DNA of 64,000 nt from Calliopum simillimum (Eukaryota > Arthropoda > Insecta > Diptera > Lauxaniidae). Numbering within the stretch: position 1 is the first letter of the stretch; each line of letters starts with the position of its first letter. The notes beneath the pieces were generated by a model, which worked only from the letters and a program-made list of their open reading frames with translations, was not told the DNA's origin and did not search any database. The stretch lies in the NCBI GenBank assembly GCA_951812925.1, contig OX638368.1, positions 7,254,001-7,318,000 on the forward strand. Direction: 5' to 3'. A program made the translations under genes and the position numbers. Shown here piece by piece: positions 45,211-56,529 of this stretch.

Positions 45211-45362
45211 AGGCAAATTTCAGGGAACAAAAAACTACTGTTGTCACTTCATTAGCATATGGTAACACCTGCAAGTTGCAAAGCAAGGGAGACAGAGAGA
45301 GAGAGCGTAGACAAAAGAGAGGCAAAATTCAGGGAGCAAAAAACTACTTCATTAGCATTTAG

Positions 45363-48325
45363 TAGTGTACACTACTTACTACTACAGATTATACACTAAA
45401 CTGAACTGAAACAAATAAAACAAGACAGATAAGCACTATCTTTTTTTTCTAGTGCTGTCGAGACATTTACACACGACACTGAACTGGAGCATTTGATAAA
45501 TAAAAAGCGGGTACAGCATATGACTCATGTATCTTAAAACTCAAACAAAACGTCATATACAGACCCCTATATAATAATCTTGGACTTATTTAACATCAGT
45601 CGAAATACTTACATTGCGACAGCATTTTTCTGAAGAAAATAGTTTAGTTTATTATAGTTTTTGAGACCAAAAATACCCAAAAATTTCTCAATTGTAAAAA
45701 TCTACTGATACTTTTTGTCGTCTGACTCACCATTTTCATGAAAAAGCCTCCTAAATGAAAAGTAATTGAAACCACACGGATTACGGAACAGGCATGATAG
45801 TATAATAGTCATTTGGGAGAATAAAATGGGGTTGCCTGGAAACTTTTCCGGGATTTTTGAAAATTTGTTATTTTATAGACTTTGATGTGCCCTTTCCGAA
45901 TTTCAACTTTGCCAACTCGAGCCGCGATACTGGAAAAAAATGGCGCCTAAAATTAGTTTTTTTGCAAATACATATCTCGTTAACGGCTACTTCTAGAGAA
46001 AAATTCTGCTCGACAGTTTTGTAGCTTATAAAATTTCCTATGGAATTGTTTTTGTACGACTTATGTTTTAGGAGATATCCTAATTAAAATGTGGCAAAAA
46101 TATTATTTCAATAGCAGTGAGTAATAATTATATACATAGTTTGTTTAAACGTGCTAAGTTAAGCACATTTGTAATGCTTTCCCATGTAACTAGCCGTGGG
46201 TGTTTACGCAAACCCAATAAAATACAGCTAGTATTAAAAATAAGACCAATACGGAATAACATGTAAAGTGGCAGTAATATAAACTTCTTTTAAACCCAAA
46301 GAAGAAATGTTAGGTCTTAGTTTAAGAAAGCGAAAGTAAAAGGAGCCCCCACAAAGTCTTGGCCCCGAGCCCCGCGATTTCTAAAGATGGCACTTATTAT
46401 TGAATTGACTTGCCGTTTGACTTATCGCAAGACAACAACCACTTTAACTCGTCTTACTACATTGCACTTTGTATTACTTACTTACATTACGTAATTTTTT
46501 GACCTTCATTTCATGTGTGCACTCAGTATTTTAGGGAACAGCAGCAGCAGCTCTTGTTTGTGCCACTTTTGGGTGATACTGTCTGACAAACTAGCTATGA
46601 CAATGACAGATAAACCGAAAACAAAGTAATACTTTTCGAGGGATAAAGAAATGCAGTTGCTTTAATGGCCTACATCCAACTGCGACCTTCTGTTTTATAG
46701 GTTGGCTTATACATATGTACGTATATACAAATGTATATTCAACAGAACGGTAAGCCAGAGTAGTAACAATACAACGTATCAACAACCACCACCCACCACC
46801 TGCTTTCCGCTGTTATGATTCATTTGCATGCTTAGGAAAAAGTTTACTTACTCACATCGTATAGCGTGAAAACAATTTTTTGGCAAAGCGATTTTTATGC
46901 CACAGTAAAAGAAACATTGGTATACATACTACATATACATAAATGAATTAGATATAGGGAAAGGGGTTGTGCGAAAAATTGTAAAAAAGGCTACTAGAGT
47001 GGTCGGAAAACTATGTGTCATGAAAGCCGGCTACAACTCATTCAAACCGTGGAAAATTCCGCTCATTGGGGTATTCGGAAATGGTACGAAGATAAAATTT
47101 ACTGCAAATCTAAATTTCAAAAATTGAATTAACAGCCGATAGATTGTCCATTTTGCCCACTGTGTATAGGGGTGAATATAATTCATAGAATCTAAGGGTG
47201 TCATATGATACCTTTTAGACACAATTTTTTTTTTTTTTGATTTCATGGCAACACTGCTCAGCACAGATAAACTGTCATCTAAAACACTGCACAGGGAACA
47301 CCTAAGATTTTTCGGTTTTGTGTTTTTTAATTCACAAACTACAATTTGTCAAGGAATTGTTCTGCATACTCGATTTCATCGGGAAAAGAATTATAACAAT
47401 ACGGTATAGTCGAAAAATTTCTATATTTTAGATTGATGATAAGTTGCTTCCTGCATGCCGTGTTCCAAAAAGGTTCATAATTGCAAAGCCGCCGCACAGT
47501 GGACGGGTTTGTATGGAACGGCGGTCCAAAAAAAGGAAATAATTTGGTACAGATGTTTTTTAGACTAAAACAAATAAAATCTGTGCACATGAACAAAATA
47601 CGCCAACTTCGTATGGAAGGTAGGCGTGTCCGAAACTTTTTATACAAAATGGGTATCAATTTCCATTAATTTGACGGCACTGATTTCCAAAAAGGTTACA
47701 TACATATTGTCAGCTATCTTTTACAGTTTTCACGATTTGAGAAAAAAACGAAAACAAACCTTATGAAAATGAGATTTTGTTTGTTTGTGTAAGTGTTCCT
47801 TATTGATTTGGAAACTAATTAACCGCTTTTAAAGAAGTTTTCACATTGTGTTAGTATAAAAAAAAGGCTAAGTCATAGGCTAACAAAGTGAGTGGTGCCA
47901 CGCCCCCAAAAAGTTAACTAATTTTATCTCCGAAGTCCTTTGACGCAGTTTGATGAGATTTGGAAGACATTTATTGTTTTATTGATCAAATGTTTTACAG
48001 TACATTAAAAACCCCCCATAAGCTCTAAATTGTGACTGGGTATAAAAGGAAAATAATCAATTAGATCTCAAAATTGTCCTATCGTCCGACTTTAGCCCCC
48101 CATAGTCGAATCCTGGATCCGACACTGCTGTTCAAAGTTCAACTTTTTACTAAGCCCATAGAAAATCTTAAACTTTTAGTTTTTTCTTCCGTCTCTAATA
48201 TTATTTTAAAATTCATTTTTTGTCTATTTATGACCACGATCTGCCATTTTGCGGAGTTTCAACATTAGCCCAGAAGAATCCAAAATCTCTCTTGATACTT
48301 GATATCAAACTAGCCCCCATTGCAT
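45363..48325. other. Upstream region, no gene recognised
   Basis: Contains one copy of the about 95-bp dispersed repeat (45700-45797). ORFs are short and without family resemblance. A (CAG)4 run is at about 46540. Non-coding Cadps leader exons could lie here but cannot be seen. Confidence 0.5.
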
Positions 48326-48407
48326 CCCTGTTTCACTAGTTTCGGGCTAGTACTAACCGTGAGCTAGTATTTTTTTGTAGACTCTCTCGTATTTTTACTG
48401 CAGGGTA
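48326..48407. repeat. Short CTAGT-rich element, CCCTG ends
   Basis: CATCCCTGTTTCACTAGTTT, several CTAGT words, and ACTGCAGGG at the right end. Resembles a shortened version of the element at 49491-50192. Confidence 0.4.
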
Positions 48408-49490
48408 GAACATTGGAAGCTACGAAAAAATGTATTTCTCTGGGAAAATTGTATGAGAAAATAATATGAGAGCAATTATACGAAAATGATATATGTAAAT
48501 ATTTGTGCTATGTTATGATGTTTTTATCCTAAAGTTTTTTAATACATATATAGTAGAAATAAAATGATAAAAACAAACCTTTATATTTTGTTGTTGTATA
48601 GCAAAATTTTTCAGCACATATTTTTAAATGCTATGATGCAAGGCCATTTGCACCGGATCGCGAACATGGCTTATATTTTATTTTTGAAATCATATGTAAT
48701 TAAGCATAACTTACATGAATCAATGAAGAGATGCACGTCTTTTTGTGATATCTTTTGTGTTTCTTGTAGTTTGTTGCACGTACCACTGGTTCCTTTACTT
48801 AAGTTAATCAACTTTTAATTCATCTTTTTATGATTATTTCACTTGTTTTATTAATTACTTTTTCATTCGCAGCACTTTTTCATTTAAATACTTTAACGCA
48901 AAAACTTTTTTTATTTTTGAAATTTCAGCGAATTTCACCTTATGTTATAAGCGTTTTACTCAACCAATGTCTGTCCATCGCTATTTTTTATTTGCTAACC
49001 TTTTAAGATAAATATTAAAATGATGGCTAAACCGAACTATGAAAACGGCGTGAAACTGAATTTATAGCAGAATTCGATTAAAAAAAGAGTTTTAAGGGTT
49101 AATTTCCGATTTGTTTTCATTTCCGTTTTGTACTGAAGTTATAGATTCGATGTTTCTTTTTCAATTTTAACAATTTGAGGAAACTTCGTAGAGAGGAATT
49201 TTATGATTTTACAATATATGGCATTGATTTTATGTTGTGTCCTTGGCACCTTGGGGTAGTAGAAACTGAGATAAGGTGTACAACTATACGAAAAGAACAT
49301 TTCAGATAAATGACTTCTATGAATGAAATTTTCCTTTAAAATCATTTTCGATAAGCTTTCAAAATGAGCAGTTTGCAGCGAACTTTTTTTTTATATATAT
49401 GTGGATCGATACTATCTAGTGTACACCTCAGCAAAACATGAGTAACCATATTGAATTGTAGACTGACCCGTTAAACACATACTATGACAC

Positions 49491-50192
49491 ATCCCTGCAG
49501 TTAATCGGACTAGTGCATGACTAGTCTATGACTACTTCCAAACAGGACTAGTACTAGTTTTACAACCAACTTTTTTTTATATAATGGACTGACGATTTTT
49601 CAATGTTAATGTCCTACGAATCGTCAATTGTCTCCCTCTGCATTACCTCTTCGCTAGTCGAGAGACAATTGTCTCCTTCTTCATTACCTATTCACCAGTC
49701 GAAAGACAATTGAAATTTTGAGAATCAAGTTCGAGTATCTTCAAATTGAATGGACGAGCATCTTAAAATTGAGCGATGTAATTAGAAGAAGAATGAGCGA
49801 GCAATGACGGATTAGCTAATGCACAATATAAATTGAAATGCAAAATATACTATACAATTTTTATATAATCAATAAATAAACACAATTTCGGATAATCCAA
49901 TATATGTAGATGTGTAGCGTACTAACACGTTAATTTATTAAAAAAACGGAACACAAAAAAATCGTGACTGTTCGCACATTTGACTCTCTCGCGAGAAACA
50001 TTTTCTCAATCAGCGGCAATTCTCAGTTAATAAGAGAGCAAATCAAGCCAAACAAAATTATGAAAACTTTGTATTTTGTTTGTCAACTGACGATCTATGC
50101 ACTACATGTGAACTAGAACAAAGCTCGTACCTTTTTGAACAGTTGCCAAACTAGTTACTATTTGGGACTAGATACAAATTTAACTGCAGGGA
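49491..50192. mobile_element. CTAGT-rich TIR element, about 700 bp
   Basis: ATCCCTGCAGTTAA at about 49491 is inverted at 50179-50192 (TTAACTGCAGGGAT), with CTAGT/ACTAG words just inside both ends. Between them lies an internal 53-bp tandem duplication containing GACAATTGTCTCC (about 49620-49715). No coding frame; target duplication not evident. Confidence 0.55.
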
Positions 50193-50579
50193 TTTGTCTA
50201 AACTTACTACACCAATGAAATTTCATCTTCCATACTCAAAATAAAAAATAATAAGTTGACAGAAAGACGAAAATTGATTCATCTTTCCGAATTCAGCAAG
50301 GAGACTCAAATCAAATTAGGAATTAATCGAAAACATTCTTCACCATTTTAAAACCAAATATCTAAGTCCGACAAAAAAATTCACACAATTTTAAATTTTT
50401 TTATAACATTTGCAACTTTCCAAACAATTCCTGAGTTGTTGAGAAAACCGCCAGCCAGTTGTTTAAAAACTGTTGTACTTCCGGCCAGTGGCGGCGGAAG
50501 GCGTCGGCGGTGTCGGAGGGGGCCTCGCAGAAAAAATTTAAATAATCCAATTTCAAATTTCATCATTTCTTTCAATCTA

Positions 50580-53385
50580 GGAAATTTTTTGAGCAAATTC
50601 GTCACAAATGGTTAAAGAAGGATGTTGTGACTGGAAAAATCTGAGTCGTATATTGCAAAGACATGAACTAAGTCAAGGACACTTGGAGTGCATGATAAAA
50701 TGAATGGATTTCTATAAAGGAATAAAACACGGAAAAACAATAGATCAAGAAAATACGAAATTGATTAGAGATGTGAGCCGTGTTGAGCAAATGTCAATAA
50801 TATTAAGATTTTGCAATTCTTCAACTGGAGTTATAGATGAGCATTTCATTGGGCTTATAAGCGTAGCAGAAACAATGGGAGAGTATTTTACAAATGCGAT
50901 GGTACAAGAACTAGAAAGAAATGGTCTAGATATCCAGAACTGTAGGGGACAGGTATATGGTAACGGCGCCAATATGGTCGCCATTAATAAAGGTGTTAGA
51001 ACTAGAATAGTCAATATAAATCCAAGAGCTTTTTTCACGCCATGCAGATGCCACAGTTGGAATTTGCTTTTGATAGACGCAGCTAAATTTTCTACAATAG
51101 CCAAAACATTTTTCGGCTTTATGAATAAAATCTATGTGCTCTTTTCAAAGTACCGTAAGCAGGGGTGACTTTGACATCTGGGGGCGACTTTAACCGGCAA
51201 GAAAAAAAAGATTAAAATCGTAATATTTTCATCTCGAGGACTAGTTATCGATTTGTATTTGGTCAATGTGTAACCTTGAAGTATTGGCTTTTAGCGTCTG
51301 TTTTCAATATTGGATTTGAGCGCGAACTTTCAGATATATTGGTGCAATTTCAAAAAGTTGTCTTATGCAGCATTTCTTAACGCTCAAAAAATTACTACTT
51401 ATTGACTAGAAGGAAAATTGCTGGCGTTGGGTGAATGATATCACTAAAATTATAGTTTAATTTTCTTCCCTAATCAATCGACTTTCATGGATATATTTGC
51501 CTCTAAGTATTTTTAATGCATTTTTATATAGGAGTATGTTAGAAAACAACGTTTTTGGGGTGACTTTGAACCGGTTGAAAGTCACCCCCAAAAAACTTTG
51601 TATTGCTATGCTGGCTCAAAAGAAACCCAAACTCGGGCCATATTGACGCCCAAAACACTGGGTATGGTGAACTGTAGTGAAAATAAAGACTAGTCTTTCG
51701 CGAAAGTGAAATTATTTTATCCTTTTGATCTTTGTTAAAACAATTTAATATTTTAATGAGAACCCAAAAAGGATATTTGTTATTATTTATTTAAGAAATT
51801 TTGCAAAAAATTAAGCCACCGAAGCCCTTTAACAAAAGAGGAATTTTTGAAGTTACCTACTAAGAATTTCTTTTGTTTTTTAAATTTTTTGAATCAAGTA
51901 TTTTTTATTTTCTAATTTGCAATGGATTTTTAACTTGTTTTTGTGGATTTTTTAAGTTTTGCTAAGCCCTAAATATCAGTATTGTTATTTGATGTAACAT
52001 ATGTACAAATAATTAAAACATACCAAAGGTTGAAAAAGAATTTATCAAAAATTTTAGTTTTTTTTTAATCGCGACCTTGAAAACATTCCATAACCTAGAC
52101 TGATTGCCTATACAAATATACCAAAATATTGAGAGAACTCAAGTTAACAAAACCTGATACTCTCATTTTGCATCTTTGAAGGCATAGCATGTAAAATCAA
52201 TGAATGAAATTTTTCGGTTGAAGTCACCCCACCCTTGAGGTGACTTTAACCAACTTACAATAACATTATTTAAAAATAACTGTAATTACTTCGTAAAAAT
52301 TTTATTACATGAGATCAAAGCTGAAGCCTCCACGAAAAATTTAGGGCAACGAAACCATTAACTTAATTAAAATTGTTGAAATTATGAGCTCCTAAACTTG
52401 AAAAATTTGTTTTTTTGTATCAAAGTCACCCCTGCTTACGGTAAACCAAGCGTTGGGATAATGTAAAAACTAAACGATGAAAGAGCAGAATCGCAGCAGT
52501 AAAAGCGATATTTTTACAATTTGAAATACACCTGTGGTATGAGATTTTATTTCATGTAAACAATAAAAGTAAACTGTGGCAATCGGTACAAGTAAATTTG
52601 GAAGTCGCTATTGACACATTACATTCATTTTGTAGCTGGATTCAAGAATTCCGTAATACAGTATTGCAAATGCTCAATTGTTTGTAGAAAAAGTTGTGAT
52701 GAAATGGAGTCACAATATAAGGAAAAGAATCGAAAAAAAAGAACGAATGTTCGGTTATGAATATATAGATGAACCCATGAAATCTGCTGAAACACAGCAT
52801 AGAGTAAACTTTTTCAATGCAATGGTAGATGCCATCATAGTTGACATCGAATGCCGATCGAAAGCGCTAAACGAATAAAATGAAGGATTTGGTTTTATTT
52901 ATGATATCAATTATTTGAAATCTATAACAAAAGAGGACCTTCTCAAGCATTGTAATGATATAGGTAAAATACTTCGAGAAGGTGAATACAGCGACATACA
53001 ACCTTATGAACTGTATGTAGAACTCCTGATTTTAAGACCCAATTCACTCAACTCTGTTACCGATGCAAAACTACTTCTCCAGTACATTTTAGAAAATAAT
53101 TTGGAAGAAGTATATCCGAATGTTTATATAACAATCAGGATAATGCTTACAGTTCCATTCGTTACAGCTACTGTAAAGAGAAGTTTTTCAAAGGTTAAAC
53201 TGATTAAGACCTACTTAAGAAGCACGATGGGGCAAGAGAGACTATCTGCATTATCAGTTTTGTCAATTGAAGCAGAAGTAGCGGCTGATGTTAACTATGA
53301 CATTATCTTGAAAAAATTTAGTGAGGTTAAAAGCCGAAAAATTAGTTTCATTTTAAGTTGTGATTGTTTTTGTAGTTTCTGGTAA
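50580..53385 (+). pseudogene. hAT transposase pseudogene (ZMYM/DUF4371 group)
   Basis: Blocks in order: zinc-finger remnant (KEGCCDWKNLSRILQRHELS at about 50607), a DUF4371-like RNase H-fold part (RFCNSSTGVIDEHFIGLI, then GQVYGNGANMVAINKGVRTR and NINPRAFFTPCRCHSWNLLL; 50704-51150), interruption, a damaged middle from 52444 (frames broken, 52678-52878 open), and the C-terminal dimerisation region (TVKRSFSKVKLIKTYLRSTM then GQERLSALSVLSIE; about 53170-53270). Stops at 50701 and 52878 and the nested element disrupt it. Family-typical order supports the call. Confidence 0.85.
51153..52441. mobile_element. Non-autonomous TA-target element inserted in the hAT transposase
   Basis: Perfect inverted ends CCGTAAGCAGGGGTGACTTT plus GA, flanked by TA (51151-51152, 52442-52443). 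Interior repeats of the end motif: a near-perfect palindrome GGGGTGACTTTGAACCGG / TTGAAAGTCACCCCC at about 51558-51595, GGGGGCGACTTTAACCGG at about 51180 and GTCACCCCACCC...GAGGTGACTTTAACC at about 52225-52255. No long ORF. TA targeting suggests the Tc1/mariner/pogo superfamily. Confidence 0.8.
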
Positions 53386-53719
53386 CATTTGATTAACAAT
53401 AAAACTTGTGTATATACTCATACATTATTCTCAATCTATTTAACGTTTACTTTCTCGGAAATAAAAAAGGCCTCGCAAAGCTGGTATCGCCGACGTCTAC
53501 ATTTGGTCTAGCGACGCCACTGCTTCCGGCTCGAAGCTATAAATAATCTCCCTAATTAAATTCAACTCCATCATCAACTTGGAATTATATCTTATTCAAA
53601 AATAAGAAGAAATGTGTAACCATGTTTTTGACATCAGAATAATTTGTCAAATATTTATTTGCTTCAGATTTATTATTTATTTACATTACATGTATTGAAA
53701 AAATAAAGGACTGGAATAA

Positions 53720-53870
53720 AGAGACAACTATAGTTTTTTAATTATTTTTCTTATGAGAAAATCACTTTGATTAGACAGGGATACACAGTCACATGTATTC
53801 TCAAATAAAATATAAAAGGAAAGAGACAACTATAGTTTTTTCATTATTGGTAAGACGGAGATACCTGGTC
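53720..53870 (+). repeat. Tandem duplication, about 105-bp spacing
   Basis: AAAGAGACAACTATAGTTTT is followed by TT(A/C)ATTAT, a diverged middle and GATAC..(A/G)GTCACA in both copies. A further 46-bp tandem duplication (AAAGCATGAGTT...GTAAATTTGAG) follows at about 54040-54125. The rest of 53531-55053 is unrecognised. Confidence 0.55.
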
Positions 53871-55324
53871 ACACGGATAGAGCAAAAGTGGCTATTTTTT
53901 CCCGATGCTAGAAAAAATATAACTGTTAAAATACGTGAATTGTAACTTTTGAATAATAAGTTTGGTAACAGTTACATGATTTGCTGGAATTTTACTTTAA
54001 CAGATATAGCTTTACAGCGAAATACAACGATTTTGAATATACATATGGCCTTCAAAGAGAAAGCATGAGTTGCAAGTAAATTTGAGTTAGCCTTCAGATA
54101 AAGCATGAGTTCCACGTAAATTTGAGCTTTGCAATCCTTAAGTATCTGGAAAAGCATCTTATAACACGTGGTTGCTTTGGAGTATTAAGCACAAATTGCG
54201 CTAAAGATTACCAAAACAAAAAAAGCAATTTTTCGATACCACCCTAATGTTGAGGCATTTCCTTTATTGAAATTCTTTCGTAAAATGCCTCGTTATGCTG
54301 ATGGTGACCGTAAAAAAAAAAAAATCATTGCTCAAAATTTAAGCACTTAATGATGATTTCCTGTTTCGTTTTGAGGAAAATTTGTCACAATATCCCGTAA
54401 TTTTTCCTTTTTTTTATCAAATTTTATTGTATTTCACAGCACTACACTTTTTCATTGCGTATCTTCTGCTCCGCTTTAACTTTCTTCGTTAGACTTTTAA
54501 TTCCTGTATGTATTTGTTGTAATTATTACTTTTTTAAATTAATATTTTAATTTATTCTTTTTTTTCAACTTTGCTTAGCCAAAAAATGCCACTTAAGTAA
54601 ATGAAGTTACAAAATAACTAGATATTTAGTTGTCAAAAAAAACATTGCAAAAAATCGATTCGATAAGAAAAACTGGCTTTTACCCAGTAAAAATATTCGG
54701 GCGTGCGTGTCTTGCAGGAAAAACAGTTCACTTCGACTAACTGAACTAATTTTGAAACATAACACCGACCCAAGTGGGTGGTGGTGATGGTGGTGAATAT
54801 GAAGTTGTATTGCGTGGTGGATTTTCAAATCAAATCCATATGTATAAGATACCGCTATTAACACGCTGCCAAATCCAACAAATGTGTATGAGAAAACCTT
54901 GACATAGCCAGTGCTGCCACTTTGCTGAAATTTTCCGTAGCAAAATCGTGTAGCAAAAATTAAAGGGTGGTCCAGTCTCCTTTTTTTTTAAATTACAAGT
55001 TACTTTGACACAGCATGCTTTGTCATGCAACGAAATGACGTAAACAAGTATATAATTGAGGAGTGGCCGTACCAAAGGGCCTAAGTACCATTTCGAGGCA
55101 AAAGTAGTGTCATTATATGAAACGGATGACATTTTGTTAGAAATTAATAAAATTTTAAGAATTTTTTAAGTGTGTTACTTAATGACATTTTATATTGAAG
55201 ATTGATTTTATTTAATTGAACTTTTAGTCATATATTTGCAAAGATCGATTTACATATAAATCTATCAATGCATTTTTCTAACACATAATTATGACAAATC
55301 AAGGAACGGATTAAAAACACGGCT

Positions 55325-55371
55325 ATAGTGACATATGTTTCGTCTTTCGCCACAAAGACTCATCAGACTAT
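55325..55371 (-). ncRNA. Hammerhead ribozyme motif, locus C, left arm
   Basis: Minus strand: ATAGT-CTGATGA-GTCTTT-GTGGCG-AAAGAC-GAAA-CATATG-TC-ACTAT. Stem I ATAGT/ACTAT, stem II GTCTTT/AAAGAC and both core boxes are perfect; predicted cleavage after GTC. Stem III is only the palindrome CATATG. Confidence 0.8.
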
Positions 55372-55535
55372 TTTTGTTGTAATTATAATTATATTTATTT
55401 TACTAAATTAATTATAATTGAAAAATTGCAAGTTTGAAAACTTTTTGTGTTTTTGGTCTGGGCGGGAGACGAAACTTGCAATTTTTCAATTATAATTAAT
55501 TTAGTAAAATAAATATAATTATAATTACAACAAAA

Positions 55536-55582
55536 ATAGTCTGATGAGTCTTTGTGGCGAAAGACGAAACATATGTCACTAT
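55536..55582 (+). ncRNA. Hammerhead ribozyme motif, locus C, right arm
   Basis: Plus-strand mirror copy of the previous motif with the same 47 bases: stem I ATAGT/ACTAT, CTGATGA, stem II GTCTTT/AAAGAC, GAAA, CATATG, cleavage triplet GTC. Confidence 0.8.
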
Positions 55583-55912
55583 AGCCGTGTTTTTAATCCG
55601 TTCCTTGATTTGTCATAATTATGTGTTAGAAAAATGCATTGATAGATTTATATGTAAATCGATCTTTGCAAATATATGACTAAAAGTTCAATTAAATAAA
55701 ATCAATCTTCAATATAAAATGTCATTAAGTAACACACTTAAAAAATTCTTAAAGTTATTTGGGAGAACACGCCCTGATAAGGTGGAAACACCTGCAATCG
55801 GTATTGAATTTGTTCCAAAGGAACAACTATACCAAATATCAATAAATAACACAAAACAACAATTATGATATATCAATACGTATTAACACACAAATAAAAC
55901 TGGCAAAAAGTC

Positions 55913-56256
55913 GGCTTCGCAGCCGGGCAAGGCTGGTGCAGTGGTAACGACTTCTGCTACCAACCTGGAGATCCTTGGTTCGTCTCCCGCCCAGACCAAA
56001 AACACAAAAAGTTTTCAAACTTGCAATTTTTCAATTATAATTAATTTAGTAAAATAAATATAATTATAATTACAACAAAAATAGTCTGATGAGTCTTTGT
56101 GGCGAAAGACGAAACATATGTCACTATAGCCGTGTTTTTAATCCGTTCCTTGATTTGTCATAATTATGTGTTAGAAAAATGCATTGATAGATTTATATGT
56201 AAATCGATCTTTGCAAATATATGACTAAAAGTTCAATTAAATAAAATCAATTAATA
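55913..56256 (+). mobile_element. Full-length SINE with tRNA-type promoter and hammerhead, locus C
   Basis: The head has A box TGGTGCAGTGG (55934-55944) and B box GGTTCGTCTCC (55977-55987), with 32 bp between, as in tRNA genes. Then a linker AGACCAAAAACACAAAAAG, an AT-rich stretch, the hammerhead (56081-56127), and a tail ending AGTTCAATTAAATAAAATCA. The tail is shared with loci A and the inverted duplication. The start point is approximate. Confidence 0.8.
56081..56127 (+). ncRNA. Hammerhead ribozyme motif, locus C, full SINE
   Basis: Identical to 55536-55582. It lies about 94 nt downstream of the B box, so a Pol III transcript started at the head would contain it, with predicted cleavage between 56122 (C of GTC) and 56123. 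Confidence 0.82.
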
Positions 56257-56529
56257 AAATTGTTTTCTGTTTTCACAAAAAATTTACTTGATAGTTTGAA
56301 ATTCATGTTATTATGTTGAAAAAATTATAACAGTCAAATAACCGACTATAAAGCACATAAAAAGTATGACATTACTTAGGCCCTTTGGTACGGCCACTCC
56401 TCAATTATACACGGCGAAAAAGAATAGTACGTACTACTTTATTTCTAATAAATTTTATCAGAATTTCAGGTCAAAATGGAGACTGAGTAGATTTTACTGT
56501 TTTTATCAATTCAACGTCTATTTTTAAGT

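Larger units (their letters stand above)
44373..45325 (+). repeat. Long direct repeats bracketing a TIR element
   Basis: TATGGTAACACCTGCAAGTT followed by GCAAAGCA, GAGAGAGAGAG and CGTA(A/G)ACAAAA occurs at 44373-44440 and at 45259-45320. This is far longer than a transposition target duplication. A second pair (CAGGGAACAAAAAACTACT at 45220, CAGGGAGCAAAAAACTACT at 45331) follows, indicating a tandem/segmental duplication. Confidence 0.6.
50486..53522 (+). mobile_element. hAT transposon, broken, with nested TA-flanked element
   Basis: 8-bp target duplication CTTCCGGC at 50478-50485 and 53523-53530; ends CAGTGGCGGCG and, inverted, CAGTGGCGTCG. GC-rich subterminal sequence. Carries a recognisable hAT transposase split by a 1289-bp insertion, plus stops and deletions, so it is dead. 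Confidence 0.88.
55150..55765. repeat. Near-perfect inverted duplication of SINE tail and flank
   Basis: The left arm (about 55150-55462) is MITE flank plus minus-strand SINE body from the tail up to GAGACGAA of the B box. The right arm (55463-55765) is the plus-strand SINE body, tail and the same MITE flank inverted (AAAATGTCATTAAGTAACAC). Because flank as well as SINE is duplicated, this arose by inversion-duplication or template switching and not by two insertions. Arms look almost identical. Confidence 0.8.
55054..56406. mobile_element. MITE family AATTGAGGAGTGGCCGTACC, expanded copy hosting SINE sequence
   Basis: Outer ends AATTGAGGAGTGGCCGTACC / CAAAGGGCCTAAGTA are inverted at 56370-56406. 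The compact copy at 10055-10254 is only 200 bp, so about 1.15 kb here is insertion: an inverted duplication (55150-55765) and a full SINE (about 55913-56256). Confidence 0.75.

Noticed and set aside
47339..47669. Overlapping opposed ORFs of 106 and 62 codons
   Set aside because: No family resemblance, no splice or composition signal; AT-rich chance frames.
55921..55998. A genuine tRNA gene at the SINE head
   Set aside because: A and B boxes fit, but acceptor ends do not pair convincingly and the sequence runs into a SINE body; treated as a tRNA-derived promoter.
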